64,000 nucleotides of DNA from Elymus sibiricus. Its lineage: Eukaryota; Streptophyta; Magnoliopsida; Poales; Poaceae. This document shows, piece by piece, positions 21,881 to 32,821 of the stretch (position 1 is the stretch's first letter; each line of letters starts with the position of its first letter). The position numbers were made by a program, and so were the translations under genes. Under the pieces are notes generated by a model, which searched no databases, was not told the origin of the DNA, and saw only the letters and a list, made by a program, of their open reading frames with translations. The DNA lies in contig CM077676.1 of assembly GCA_039707655.1 (NCBI GenBank), positions 241,074,866 through 241,138,865 of the forward strand. Reading direction: 5' to 3'.

Positions 21881-23402
21881 TGATGACCCACAAGTATAGG
21901 GGGTCAATCATAGTCCTTTCGATAAGTAAGGGTGTCGAACCCAATGAGGAGCAGAAGGAAATGACAAGCGGTTTTCAGCAAGGTATTCTCTGCAAGTGCT
22001 GTAAGTAGTAATAACAGATAGTTTTGTAGCATGGTGATTCATAACAACTGACAATTAACAATAGTAACAAGAGTGCAGCAAGGTGGCCTAATCCTTTTTA
22101 TATCAAAGGTAAAGCCGAAATTACTTCTTATAGTGATCAAAGCGTTCTCGAGGACACATGGGAATTCTCGTCTAGTCACGTTCATCATGTTTAGTTGATT
22201 CGCGTTCACTACTTTGATAATTTGATATGTGGGTGGACCGGTGCTAGGGTCCTGTTCTTACTTGAACAAGAAACCCTCTTATGATTACCCCCTCTCGCAA
22301 GCATCTGCAACTACGAAAGAAGAATTAAGATAAATCTAACCATAGCATGAAACATATGGATCCAAATCAGCCCATTACGAAATAATGCTTAAACTAGGGT
22401 TTAAGCTTCTGTCACTCTCGCAACCCATCATCTACTTATTACTCCCCAATGCTTTCCCCTAGGCCCAAATATAGTGAAGTGTCATCTAGTCGACGTTCAC
22501 ATGACACCACTAGAGGAAGAACAACATACATATCATCAAAATATTGAACGAATACCAACTTCACATGATTACTTATAACAAGACTTCTCCCATGTCCTCA
22601 AGAACAAAAGTAAATACTCACAAATCATATTCATGTTCAAGATCAGAGGGGTATTGTATATGATTAAGGATCTGAACATATAATCTTCCACCAAATAAAC
22701 CAACTAGCATCAACTACAAGATGTAATCAACACTACTAGCAACCCATAGGTACCAATCTGAGGTTTTGAGACAAAGATTGAATAGAAGAGATGAACTAGG
22801 GTTTGAGAGGAGATGGTGCTGGTGGAGATGTTGATGAAGATTGGTCCTCCCACGAGGGAGGGAACATTGGTGATGTTGATGGCTTCGATTTCCCCCTCCC
22901 GATGGGAAGTATTCCCGGCGGAATCGCTCCGTCGGAGAGCAAAAGTGCTCCTGCCCTGGTTTTGCCTCGAGACGGCAACGCTTCATCCTGAAAATCTTCC
23001 TCTTATTTTTTTTCTAGGGAAAAAGGCTTCATATAGTAGAAGGAGGGCACCGGTGGGCATCTGTGGGGCCCACAAGACATCAGGGCGCGCCCTTGGGGGG
23101 TGGGCGTGCCCTGTTGTCTTATGGACAGCAGGTCGCCCCCCTCCAGTAGTTCTTCGTTCCAGTATTTTTTATATATTCAATAAAAAACTCCATGAAATTT
23201 TAGGTCATTTGGAGCTCCGTAGAATAGCTATCTCTGTTGTAGCGCATTTAGGTCTAGAATTCCAGATGCCGGTAATTTCCCTCTTCATGTAGATCTTGCA
23301 AATTAAGAGAGAAAAGGCATTAGAATTGCATCATAAAGTGAAATAATGACCAAAAACATTATAAATAACAGTAGGAAAACATGATGCAAAATGGACGTAT
23401 CA
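21881..23402 (-). repeat. 3' LTR of element A (1,522 bp)
   Basis: On plus starts TGATGACCCACAAGTATAGG and ends ATGGACGTATCA. It contains the GC-rich hairpin shared by several elements here (23063-23124: GGGGCCCACAAGACATCAGG against CCTGTTGTCTTATGG). Confidence 0.9.
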
Positions 23403-23416
23403 ACTCCCCCAAGCTT
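23403..23416 (-). promoter_or_regulatory. Polypurine tract of element A
   Basis: Minus strand AAGCTTGGGGGAGT, directly next to the LTR and nearly identical to that of element D (62873-62886). Confidence 0.85.
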
Positions 23417-24948
23417 AGACCCCGCTTGTCCTCAAGCGAAAGCCGAACTCGACAATAATGACCACATGTTTAGAGAGAGAGGTGTCGATAAAACAAAATA
23501 GGGACATGGAAGTCTCATGATCATTATCATAACAGCAATTATTCGTCATATAACTTCTCATAATCAAGTAAAAAATCATCCACGATATTGAAGTATGAAG
23601 CATAAAATTTCTTGAAAACAAACAAACTGTGTTCTTAGTCATTGAAACAATTACAATCCATCATATTTCCAGGAAGAGTCTATGTAAGAGCTTTTGTTTT
23701 AGCAAGTCCCATATACTCAACTATCATATAGTCTTCTATGATTGCTAACACTGAAAGCATATTTTTGGAACAAATGCTTCCGTCGGACACATAGGAAGAT
23801 GGGGGTTTATTGTTTTCATCTCCCAACTCATTTACCTCTAGGATAATGTCAACAATAATAACTCATGATTACCTACATCCAACTGGATATATGTGCATGG
23901 ATCTTTCCCCACCACATGATGCTTGCCAAGTGGAGAATAATTGAGTATGGAATATGGATGAACATTATTGACTCTTGCATGAAAGTAAAAACTGAAAAGT
24001 AAAAGATAGGCCCTTCGCAGAGCGAAGCAGAGGTTGTCATGTGCTTTTGCATTGGGATGTGCAAGCTCTTAATGTAAAGGAATGTCACTTTATATTGCCC
24101 CTTGTGATAGCAACCTTTATTATGCAGTCCGTCGTTTTTATTTCTTTACCATCACAAGTTTGTACAAAGCTTATTTTCCCTTACAATAAAAGATCAAACA
24201 TATTTAGGAGCAATTTTTATTTATTTTTGCACCGATGCCAACATACTTGAAGGATATTATTCAATCCATAGGTAGATATGGTGGACTCTCATGGCAAGAA
24301 ACTGGGTCCATGACAATATAACTTCTATGTGAATATAACTTCTATGTGAATATAAGCAAACATAACTTCTATGTGAATATAACTGGATCCATGACAATAT
24401 AACTTCTATGTGAATATAAGCAAACATAACTCATTACGTTGTGTTCCTTGTCCAACATCAACTATTTGGCCAAACTAAAAATATTTGATGGGGGCTCACA
24501 ATCATAAAAGATGTCCAAGATAGTGTATTTATATGTGAATCCTCTCTTCCTTTATTAATCTTTCACGAATTGCATCAATGACCAATACTATGTTTGTTCA
24601 TCTCCAATAAATTTTATCAACTATACTTCTTCTATGTGAAGTCATTACTCCCCATGGGATTAGCATATGATCTTTTATTATTTTCATTGCTAAGATTGAA
24701 ACAAAGAAGTAAAGTATCCAAACACAAACTACTCTTTATTATATAACTCTCACACACGATTACATAGATAGATAGATCAAAAAACAAGCACTCAAAACTA
24801 ATTCATGCTAATACTTTATTCTTCTAAATCACGAAATACTAAAGATCGAACTAAGATAGATAATGATGATAAAAGTGATGATGATACGATACCGGGGCAC
24901 GTCCCCCAAGCTTGGAGCAAGCCAAGGGTGGCGCCCATACCCGTGTAA
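23417..24948 (-). other. 3' untranslated internal region of element A
   Basis: Non-coding, AT-rich. The complement of 23990-24050 matches the CTCTGCGAAGGGCCTATCT segment present in E (near 2135) and D (near 62365). A short tandem repeat (24305-24430, ATAACTTCTATGTGAATATA units) is included. B's insertion point corresponds to 24494. Confidence 0.6.
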
Positions 24949-25491
24949 TCAAGTTTCCTTCTTTGGTGATGGTGGTGATGAAGAGGTAGGCTTATTCTCC
25001 ACAATATTAAGCAAGATATCCTTCAAACTCTGAATTTCCAAAAGCAAGTGTTGGTTCATGGTGGCGTTCTTTTCAACTTCCACCATAATATGTTTGTTCT
25101 CCCGCCACCATGTGCTCTTTCCTGCATCACTTTCACTTGGATGGGAAATATCCCAATTGGAAGGTCTGTCCATACGAGGGGTGTTTTAAAACCCGTAATT
25201 GTGAATCAAATTATGAAAATTATTCCCATGTAAGCAGCTTAGGGGCCTTCTTGGGGCAGGCCCCTCTTGTACCTCATGATTCTGCTGATCCCTCATTGTC
25301 CTCATGGCCTGATCAGAGCTTGGAGTGGTGGAGATGCCAGTGAGGGTGTCTCACTCTGAAGCGGTTGGTTGTACTTCCATAGAATCCCCAGAGCCTTCAT
25401 CCATCGTAACTTCCCTGATAAGTTCCCTCTCCAGCTCTATCTACAGCAACCAAGCATCGTCCCCCATGTTGTTGGAGGCAGAGAAGGACAT
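24949..25491 (-). pseudogene. Third ORF of element A, copy 1, degenerate
   Basis: ATG at 25489-25491 (MSFSASNNMGDDAW) begins a frame that meets stops after 16 codons and again later. Related open stretches continue to a stop at 24949-24951, including IERELIREVTMDEGSGD and a C-terminal part with HHLL-like and PTSSSPPSPKK segments. The predicted product is about 180 residues; no known domain. It lies downstream of pol, where Athila elements carry a third, env-position ORF, and is preceded by an LTR-like leader cassette. Confidence 0.5.
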
Positions 25492-25580
25492 GATGCCAGG
25501 GGCTCGAAACCTGACAGAAAAATAGCCCGAAACAAGAACAGAAGAGAAACTTGCGATGCGGTGGTCAAAACATCTGGGAG

Positions 25581-25724
25581 TATATATAATGATTTTTTAT
25601 CTTGCAAAAGAAGTATATGGGAAGAAAACAGAGTTGGGAAGGCACACGAGGGGCCCACAAGACATCATGGCGCACCCATGGGTGAGGCGCGCCCTGTTGT
25701 CTTGTGGCCTCCTCGTGGGCCCTC
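25581..25724 (-). promoter_or_regulatory. LTR-like hairpin and TATA cassette upstream of the third ORF, copy 1
   Basis: On the minus strand a GC-rich hairpin (25724-25647, CGAGGAGGCCACAAGACAAC against TTGTCTTGTGGGCCCCTCG-like arms) is followed by ATATATA (25588-25581). A leader ending in CGCAAGTTTCTCTTCTG then leads to the ATG at 25491. The order mimics the LTRs, where a similar hairpin precedes TATAAATTC and a GCAAGTTTCTGTTCT leader (2821-2995). A promoter or leader for the third ORF is inferred, not shown. Confidence 0.5.
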
Positions 25725-25816
25725 TCGGTTGTTTCTTATTTTCTAATTTTCATAATATTCCAAAATGGACAAAAAAATAATTTTATGGAATTTTTGGAGT
25801 CAGTTTACTTACCGTA

Positions 25817-28291
25817 TCACATACCTACTCTTTTTGAGGATTCTGGAGCGTTCCAGAAGGCCTCTTTTAGATGTTCCTCTGGCGTAATTGTTTGAATAAT
25901 ACTGGTTTCAACATTAATGGGCATACCTGCAATATAATGTTTAATTCTTTGCCCATTAACCACCTTCGGATTAGTGCCCTCGGCATTATTAATCTTGATA
26001 GCTCTGAACGATAAACTTCTCCGGCGATGTACGGTCCTTCCCATTTGGAGAGAAGTTTTCCTACAAAGAATCTAAAATGAGAATTGTATAATAGAACTTG
26101 ATCACCAATTTTAAATTCTCATTTTTGAATTCTTTTATCATGCTATATTTTAACCTTTTCATTAAATAACTTGGCATTTTCATCAGCTTGTGTTCTCCAC
26201 TCATCTAGAGAGCTAATGTCAAACAACCTCTTTTCGCCGGCAAGTTTGAAATCATAGTTGAGTTCTTTAATTGCCCAATAAGCTTTATGTTCTAATTCAA
26301 GAGGTAAATGACATGCTTTTCCATAAACCATTTTATATGGGGACATACCTATAGGGTTTCTATAAGCAGTTCTATATGCCCACAATGCATCATCAAGTTT
26401 CTTGGACCAATTATTCCTAGAACGGTTAACGGTCTTTTGCAAAATCAACTTTATTTCTCTATTACTCAATTCAACTTGACCACTAGACTGAGGGTGATAA
26501 GGTGATGCAATTCTATGGTTGACATCATATTAGCTAAGATCTTACGAAATGCACCATGAATAAAATGTGAGCCACCGTCAGTCATTAAATATCTAGGGAC
26601 TCCAAACCTCGGAAAGATGACCTCTTTAAGCATTTTAATAAATGTGTGGTGATTAACACTGCTAGTTGGAATAGCTTCTACCCACTTAGTAACATAATCA
26701 ACAACAACTAAAATATGAGTGTATCCATTAGATGAAGGAAAAGGTCCCATATAATTAAAGCCCCAAACGTCAAATGGTTCAATAACAAGTGAATAATTCA
26801 TAGGAATTTCTTGACATTTACCAATATTGCCAATTCTTTGACATTCATCACAAGAGAGGACAAACTTACGTGCATCCTTGAAGAGAGTAGGTCAGTAAAA
26901 ACCAAATTGTAATACCTTATGTGCAGTTCTGTCACCCAGGTGGTGCCCTCCATATGCCTTGGAATGACACTTCCGTAGGATTTATTCCTGTCATGCTCAG
27001 GTACACAACGCCTAATAACACCATCTACTCCTTCTTTATATAAATGTGGATCATCCCAAAAGTAATGTCTTAAATCAAAGAAGAACTTTTTCTTTTGTTG
27101 ATATGTGTAACTAGGTGGTATATATTTGGCAACAATGAAATTAGCATAGTCTGCATACCAAGGATTATTGTGTGAAGTAGAAGCATTTATAACAGCTAAT
27201 TGTTCATCAGGGGAACTATCATCAATAGGCAGTGGGTCATCAAGAACATTTTCCATTCTAGACAAATTATCTCCTACGGGATTTTCAGCTCCCTTTCTAT
27301 CAACAATATGCAAATCAAATTCTTGTAACAAAAGAACCCACCTAATCAATCTAGGTTTAGCATCTTTCTTTTTCATAAGATATTTAGTAGTTGCATGATC
27401 AGTGTGAATAGTAACTTTAGAGTTAACAATATAAGGTCTGAATTTATCACATGCAACCACAACTGCTAAAAATTCGTTCTCAGTAGTAGCATAATTCCTT
27501 TGAGCACTATCCGAGGTCTTACTAGCATATTGAATAACATTTAGTTTCTTATCAACTCTTTGACCTAGAACAGCACCAATAGCATAATCACTAGCATCAC
27601 ACATAATTTCAAAGGTTAGGTTCCAATCAGGTGGTCGAACAATAGGTGCAGAAATTAAGGCTTTCTTAAATTTTTCAAAGGCTTCTACACAATCATGATC
27701 AAAAACAATTGGAACCTACCCTTTGAAAGGTAGCAGGTGCATTACATAGACCAAAAGGCATACGTCTATAAGCATAAGTTCCATCAGGATAGGTAAAAGT
27801 GGTTTTCTCTTAATCTTCTTGTGATATAGGTATTTGAGAAAAACAAGAGTATCCATCTACAAAGCAAAAATGTGTGTGCTTAGACAACATTTCTAACATT
27901 TGATCTATAAAAGGCAACTGGTAATGATCTTTTCTAGTAGCTTTGTTTAATTTTCTAAAATCCATCACCATCCTATAACCGGTTACAATTCTTTGTGGGA
28001 TAAGTTCATTTTTATCATTAGGAACAACAGTAATGCCTCCTTTCTTAGGAACACAATGAACAGGACTTACCCATCTACTATCAGCTATAGGATAAATTAT
28101 ACCTGTCTCCAGAAGATTTAATATTTCAGTTCTTACCACATCCTTCATTTTGGGGTTCAGACGACGTTGATGATGAACAACTACCTTAGCATCAAGCTCC
28201 ATATTAATCTTGTGTTGACATAAAGTGGGAGTAATGCCCTTAAGATCATCAATAGTATATCCAATTGCAGCATGATGCTTCCTTAAAGTTT
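25817..28291 (-). pseudogene. pol of element A, copy 1: RT remnant, RNase H, integrase
   Basis: Right to left: N-terminal RT (28202-27810; RWVSPVH, GYRMVMDFRKLNKATRKDHYQLPFIDQM), then a deletion near 27715 that removes the RT palm with the YxDD motif. RNase H follows (27604; [28 protein letters not shown]), then integrase (zinc HHCC region, [27 protein letters not shown]) and a C-terminal end at 25817. There are frameshifts near 27000, 26800 and 26530, and a TGA where FYWPT is expected near 26889. The copy ends at 28291 where it joins element B. It is non-functional. Confidence 0.85.
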
Positions 28292-31200
28292 GAAGAACAA
28301 GGCACCATCCTCACCAACATGGTAGAATGAAGGATTACCCTTGGAAAGGAAGTTCTTAATCTTCTCGACTTCAGAGTCATATTTCTGTCTGGTCTTGATG
28401 TTGCGCTCGAGGTCTGGCTCAACCTCTAGGGTATTGAGATAACCCTGAGGAACAATGTGAAGGTTCAATTTGCGAAGCTCTTCATAAAGCATAGGTTGTG
28501 CTTCCTGAACCATGAGGTTGTTGCAGTAAGCCTTGCGACTCAAAGCATCGGCCATTACATTAACCTTGCCAGGGGTATAGGAGATATTCATATCATAATC
28601 GGCTATTGTCTTGAGCCACCTTTGTTGACGAAGGTTCAGGTCTGGCTGAGTATACAGATACTTCAAACTCTGATGATTCGTGTATATCTCGCAACGATTA
28701 CCAAGGAGGTAATGTCGCCATAGCTTCAGAGCATAAATAACCGCAGAAAGTTCGAGATCATGTACTGGATAATTTCTTCGTGAGGACGCAATTGACGAGA
28801 GCCATAAGCAATTACTTTGCGCTCTTGCATTAGGACACAGCCTAATCCTTGACGAGATGCATCATAGTAAATCACGAAATCCTTTTGGGAATCCGGGTGT
28901 GCTAACACTGGGGCAGATGTCAACTTATCATTGAGTGTCTGAAAGCTTTCTTGACATTTTTCTGTCCATTCAAATTTAACACCCTTGTGGAGCAGGTTAG
29001 TTAATGGCTTTGCAATCTTGGAGAAGTTCTCGACGAGTCGACGGCAATAACTAGCGAGTCCGAGAAAACTCCTGACTTGCTTGACATTCTTTGGAGGAGT
29101 CCAGTCAAGAATGGCCTGAACTCGTTCGGGGTTAACAGCAATTCCATCCTTGGAAATCACATGACCAAGATAGGTCACCTCGGATAACCAGAATTCACAC
29201 TTAGAGTACTTGGCATATAACTGGTGTTCTCGAAGTTTCTCGAATACAAGCCGAAGATGTTCAGCGTGTTCTTCCTCATTCTTGGAAAATATAAGGATAT
29301 CATCCAAGTAGACCACGACGAATTTGTCGAGGTAGTCCATGAAGATATAGTTCATCAATCGGGAGAAGGTTGCTGTAGCATTAGTTAATCCGAAGGACAT
29401 AACGGTGTACTCGTATGATCCATAACGAGTAACGAATGCAGTCTTCGGAATATCCTCCTTACGAACTCGGATCTGATGATAACCCAACCTCAAGTCGAGT
29501 TTCGAGAACACAGAGGATCCAGCAAGCTGATCATAAAGATCATTGATCCGGGGCAGTGGATATTTGTTCTGGATTGTGGCTTGGTTAATGGGCCGATAGT
29601 CCTGGACCAATCGGTTAGTTCCATCCTTCTTCTTAACAAAGAGAGAAGGTGCTCCCCAAGCAGAGGAACTGGGGCAGATGAAACCCTTTTTCAGTGACTT
29701 GTCGATTTCTTCCTTGAGCTCGAGAAGTTCATGCGGAGGCATCTTATAAGGACGCTTCGCAATAGGGGTAGTGCCAGGTTTCAAGTCGATGACGAACTCG
29801 ATAGCTCTAACTGGGGGTATTCCTGGAAGTTCTTCCGGAAAGACGTCCGGAAAGTCACGGACGACCGAAACGTTCTCGATCCCCTCAAGAGGTGAGGCAT
29901 TCAAAGCATTCAGAGCATATATCTGAGCTTCGGCATTCCGGGTAATTCGGGCGGTGTAGTTCACTATCTCATCGGAAGGATGAAGAAGTTGGACGACTTT
30001 GGTGGCACAATTGATCGAAGCAATATGAGCTTTCAACCAATCCATTCCCAGAATGACGTCTATGGTGGAAGACTTCAGGATAATGGGTGAAACAAGGAAT
30101 TCCAACCCTTCAATTTCAACGGAGACATTGTGTGCCATCACAGAGGTTTGACACTGGCCTCCAGGGGTACAGACGACCATTTGTAGGTTCATTTTATCAA
30201 ATGCATTGTCATGTGATAATGCAAATGTTTCTGACATGAATGAATGCGATGCTCCTGAATCAAATAAAACAGAAGCGGGTACTGAGTTAACGAGGAGGGT
30301 ACCCATCACAGTAGCAGGCTGATCCTGAACTTCTTCAATGTCAATATTGTAAGCATGTCCACGACCATAAGCAGCAGACCCAGTATTATAGTTGCGGGTC
30401 TGATTGTTGCCACGACCATTGCCACGGCCATTGCGAGGAAATGCCAGCTGATTTTGATTCTGGCGGCAGTCCTTAGCAAGGTGACCTGGTTTGCGGCACT
30501 TGAAGCACAGACCATCTTCAGGATGAAGAGGAGCACTGGGTGGAGCAGCTTGAGCTCTTGGCTGCCTCGGTGGTGGAGGAGGCAGACGGGGTGCAGCATA
30601 AGAGTGCCTCGGTGCAGGAACAGCTGGACGGTACACACTATTGGGAATCCAGATACGATGTTTCTGTGCTGAGCTCGAAGATGAGCCAATGTCACGATAG
30701 CGCTTCTGCGACTCCTTGTGCTTGATCTGAGCGGTCTCAACCAGAATAGCCTTGTTCACGAGAGTGGCAAAGTCGGTGAAGTCTTGAGCAGCAAGTGCAA
30801 GCTCGAGGTCTGGGTGGAGTCCACTATGGAACTTCTCCTATCTACGAGCATCAGTTGGAATGTCTTCTTCAGCATAGCGGGACAAGTTAAGGAACTCCCG
30901 CTGATAGGCTTCGACAGTCTTGTTGCCCTGAACGAGGTTACGGAACTCGGTCTTCTTCCGGTCTATGATTCCCTAAGGAATATAGTGAGCACGGAAGGCA
31001 GTCTGAAACTCATCCCAAGTAACGATTGTCCCAGCCGGCAGTGTACGCTTGTGAGTGGACCACCATTGAGCAGCGGGGCCCTTCAAGAAGTAAGACGCGA
31101 AGGCGACAAGCCTTTCAGGGGCGACATTGGCAGATTCCATCTCGAAGGCGATGTCACGAAGCCAGTCATCGGCATCCAGTGGCTGTTCAGAGTTGCGGAA

Positions 31201-31410
31201 AATAATGGGGCTGAGATGCACAAACTCTGACAGTGTTATTGAAGCTGGGTTCTGGTTCTGATTGTTCTAATGCGGAAACTGAGCCATAATGTTAGTCATG
31301 AACTGACGGTTCAGCTCGAATTGCTGCATCATAGCTGCCATATAGTCTGGTGGTGGTGGGTTTTCGAGGGCAAGTCCACGACCACGACCACGAGCACCTG
31401 GCCTAACCAT
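28283..31410 (-). pseudogene. gag-pol of element B, truncated in the integrase region
   Basis: ATG at 31408-31410 (MVRPGARGRGRG). The gag domain includes WLRDIAFEMES and AAQWWSTHKRTLP; a zinc knuckle reads [14 protein letters not shown]; protease has FDSGASHSF and [11 protein letters not shown] has [12 protein letters not shown]; RNase H has [13 protein letters not shown]. Premature TAGs interrupt gag at 31267-31269, 30973-30975 and 30838-30840, all on the main frame. A frameshift near 28760 separates the RNase H end, which reopens (28666; DYDMNISYTPGKVNVMADALSR). The frame ends at the join to element A (28291). Integrase is missing. The type resembles plant Tekay/Del-like chromovirus gag-pol. 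Confidence 0.85.
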
Positions 31411-31661
31411 CCTGCGAAAATTTCAATAGGGGGTATTTTAGAAAAAGCACTTGCGAGTGTTTTAAGACAAGCTTAATGTAACACGACAATGAATAAGCAG
31501 TGCAATAGATACATAACAGTAGTCAATCAAGACATACAGATCCATACACAGAGTCGGTTACACGCAGACAGCATAACGGCGTAAAATTAAAGAAAAAGAG
31601 ATACTAGGCGGCGCGCAGGCACGCGGTGAGGAATACACAACGAGACATAGCAAAGGCTACA

Positions 31662-32429
31662 TCAACGTCGGAGAAAACCACTGAAATGGGGTAACTGCAA
31701 GTGCGGACGATGAGTCTCTAAGGCAGAAAAGTCCTGCTCTCCGTGTGCACTCTGATGCAGAACCCAGTCTCGAACTGGAAGAAGAGGTTCACGCGCAGGC
31801 CTGTGACCTCCAACAGCAGGCCAATCGATACCTGCCGGCATCTGAGTCCTGCGCGGGTAAAGGATATACTCCGGATGTATCCCTGCACGAACAGCTGGTA
31901 GCAACTGTGTCATAGCATCGTAGAGACGTGCTCGAGTGGCAAACAACTCGACTGCAAGAGCCCGGTTAGTGCGATCCAAAGCCTGAGTGCACTGAATCAA
32001 CACATGCGGGTCGTATCGACGACGCTCGTCAGGGGCACAGATAGCTGTGTAGTATCTAGTAGCATCTCCAGTAGGCGCATACGGAATGTATCGGAACTCA
32101 GAGGCATCCAAGCTACTATGCTCTCCACGGAGTCGTGCGACAGCAGAATAGGCAGCATCATGGACTACCATCTCAATCGTCACACCGATACCGTGGAATC
32201 TGTGCAACTCAGTGTCGGAGTTGTCCCTCTGATCATAGATACAAACATCTGCATGGTACTGCTCCTGGTTGAACTTGCGGTAATCCTCGTAAACCATGTA
32301 CTCGGGGTACCAGCGGTAACCCAGTCTGGTCAGGAGGGCGATCAGGACAGCTGGAAAACTAGGGGCATCACGAGCCCAAGTGCGAAGCACAAGCTGCGTC
32401 GCAGGTCATGGCGGAAACAAACAATCCAT
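31662..32429 (-). pseudogene. Accessory ORF upstream of gag in element B
   Basis: ATG at 32427-32429 follows TTTCAG, so it may be the start of a spliced exon. After seven codons an in-frame TGA (32406-32408) occurs, then an open frame of 242 codons to 31662. Readable segments are WARDAPSFPAVLIALLTRLGYRWYPEY, split here as WARDAPSFPAV and LTRLGYRWYPEY, then YHADVCIYD, HGIGVTIEMVVHDAAYSAVARLRGE, RALAVELFATRARLYDAMTQLL and GIDWPAVGGHRP. No known domain is recognised. It sits between the primer site and gag, on the same strand as the polyprotein, a position where plant Gypsy elements do not normally have a gene. Confidence 0.55.
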
Positions 32430-32805
32430 CTGAAACAGAGGAAATTCAGGATTGTCAAATGACAATGGGAAGTATCGTATAACTTGGAAAGGTTAAACAA
32501 ACCAATGTAAAGGAAAATGTGATTATCAGACTAATCAGATCAATGGTAAGGAACAAGCACAGATAATCCAGCTCTCCGGGTGGACGAGATTACGAGATCC
32601 TAGTGTCGGCGTTAGTAAAATTCATTTAACCCGAAAGGAAGAGAGTTCAGAGTCCCAGAGTATAGAAGAGGAATAAAAGATCCTAATACTACCCAGTTGG
32701 CAACGTGGGCCCGTAAGCCACACAGCCATGTTAGTAAAATAGTTTTCGGAAATACTAGACTCAACTGCGGCCAAGGAGTTGGAGAGGGGCTTCCTACAGG
32801 CAGTC

Positions 32806-32818
32806 GGCTCTGATACCA
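32806..32818 (-). promoter_or_regulatory. Primer-binding site of element B (tRNA-Met type)
   Basis: Minus strand TGGTATCAGAGCC, the usual initiator-Met tRNA complement, three bases from the LTR. Confidence 0.85.
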
Positions 32819-32821
32819 ACT

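Larger units (their letters stand above)
24494..28291. repeat. Duplicated segment of element A, copy 1
   Basis: Matches 36720-40517 at a constant offset of 12,226 bp with roughly 2% differences by eye and no large gaps. Copy 1 stops matching at 28292, where sequence of element B begins. Copy 2 begins matching exactly at the outer end of B's LTR (36720). Confidence 0.9.
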
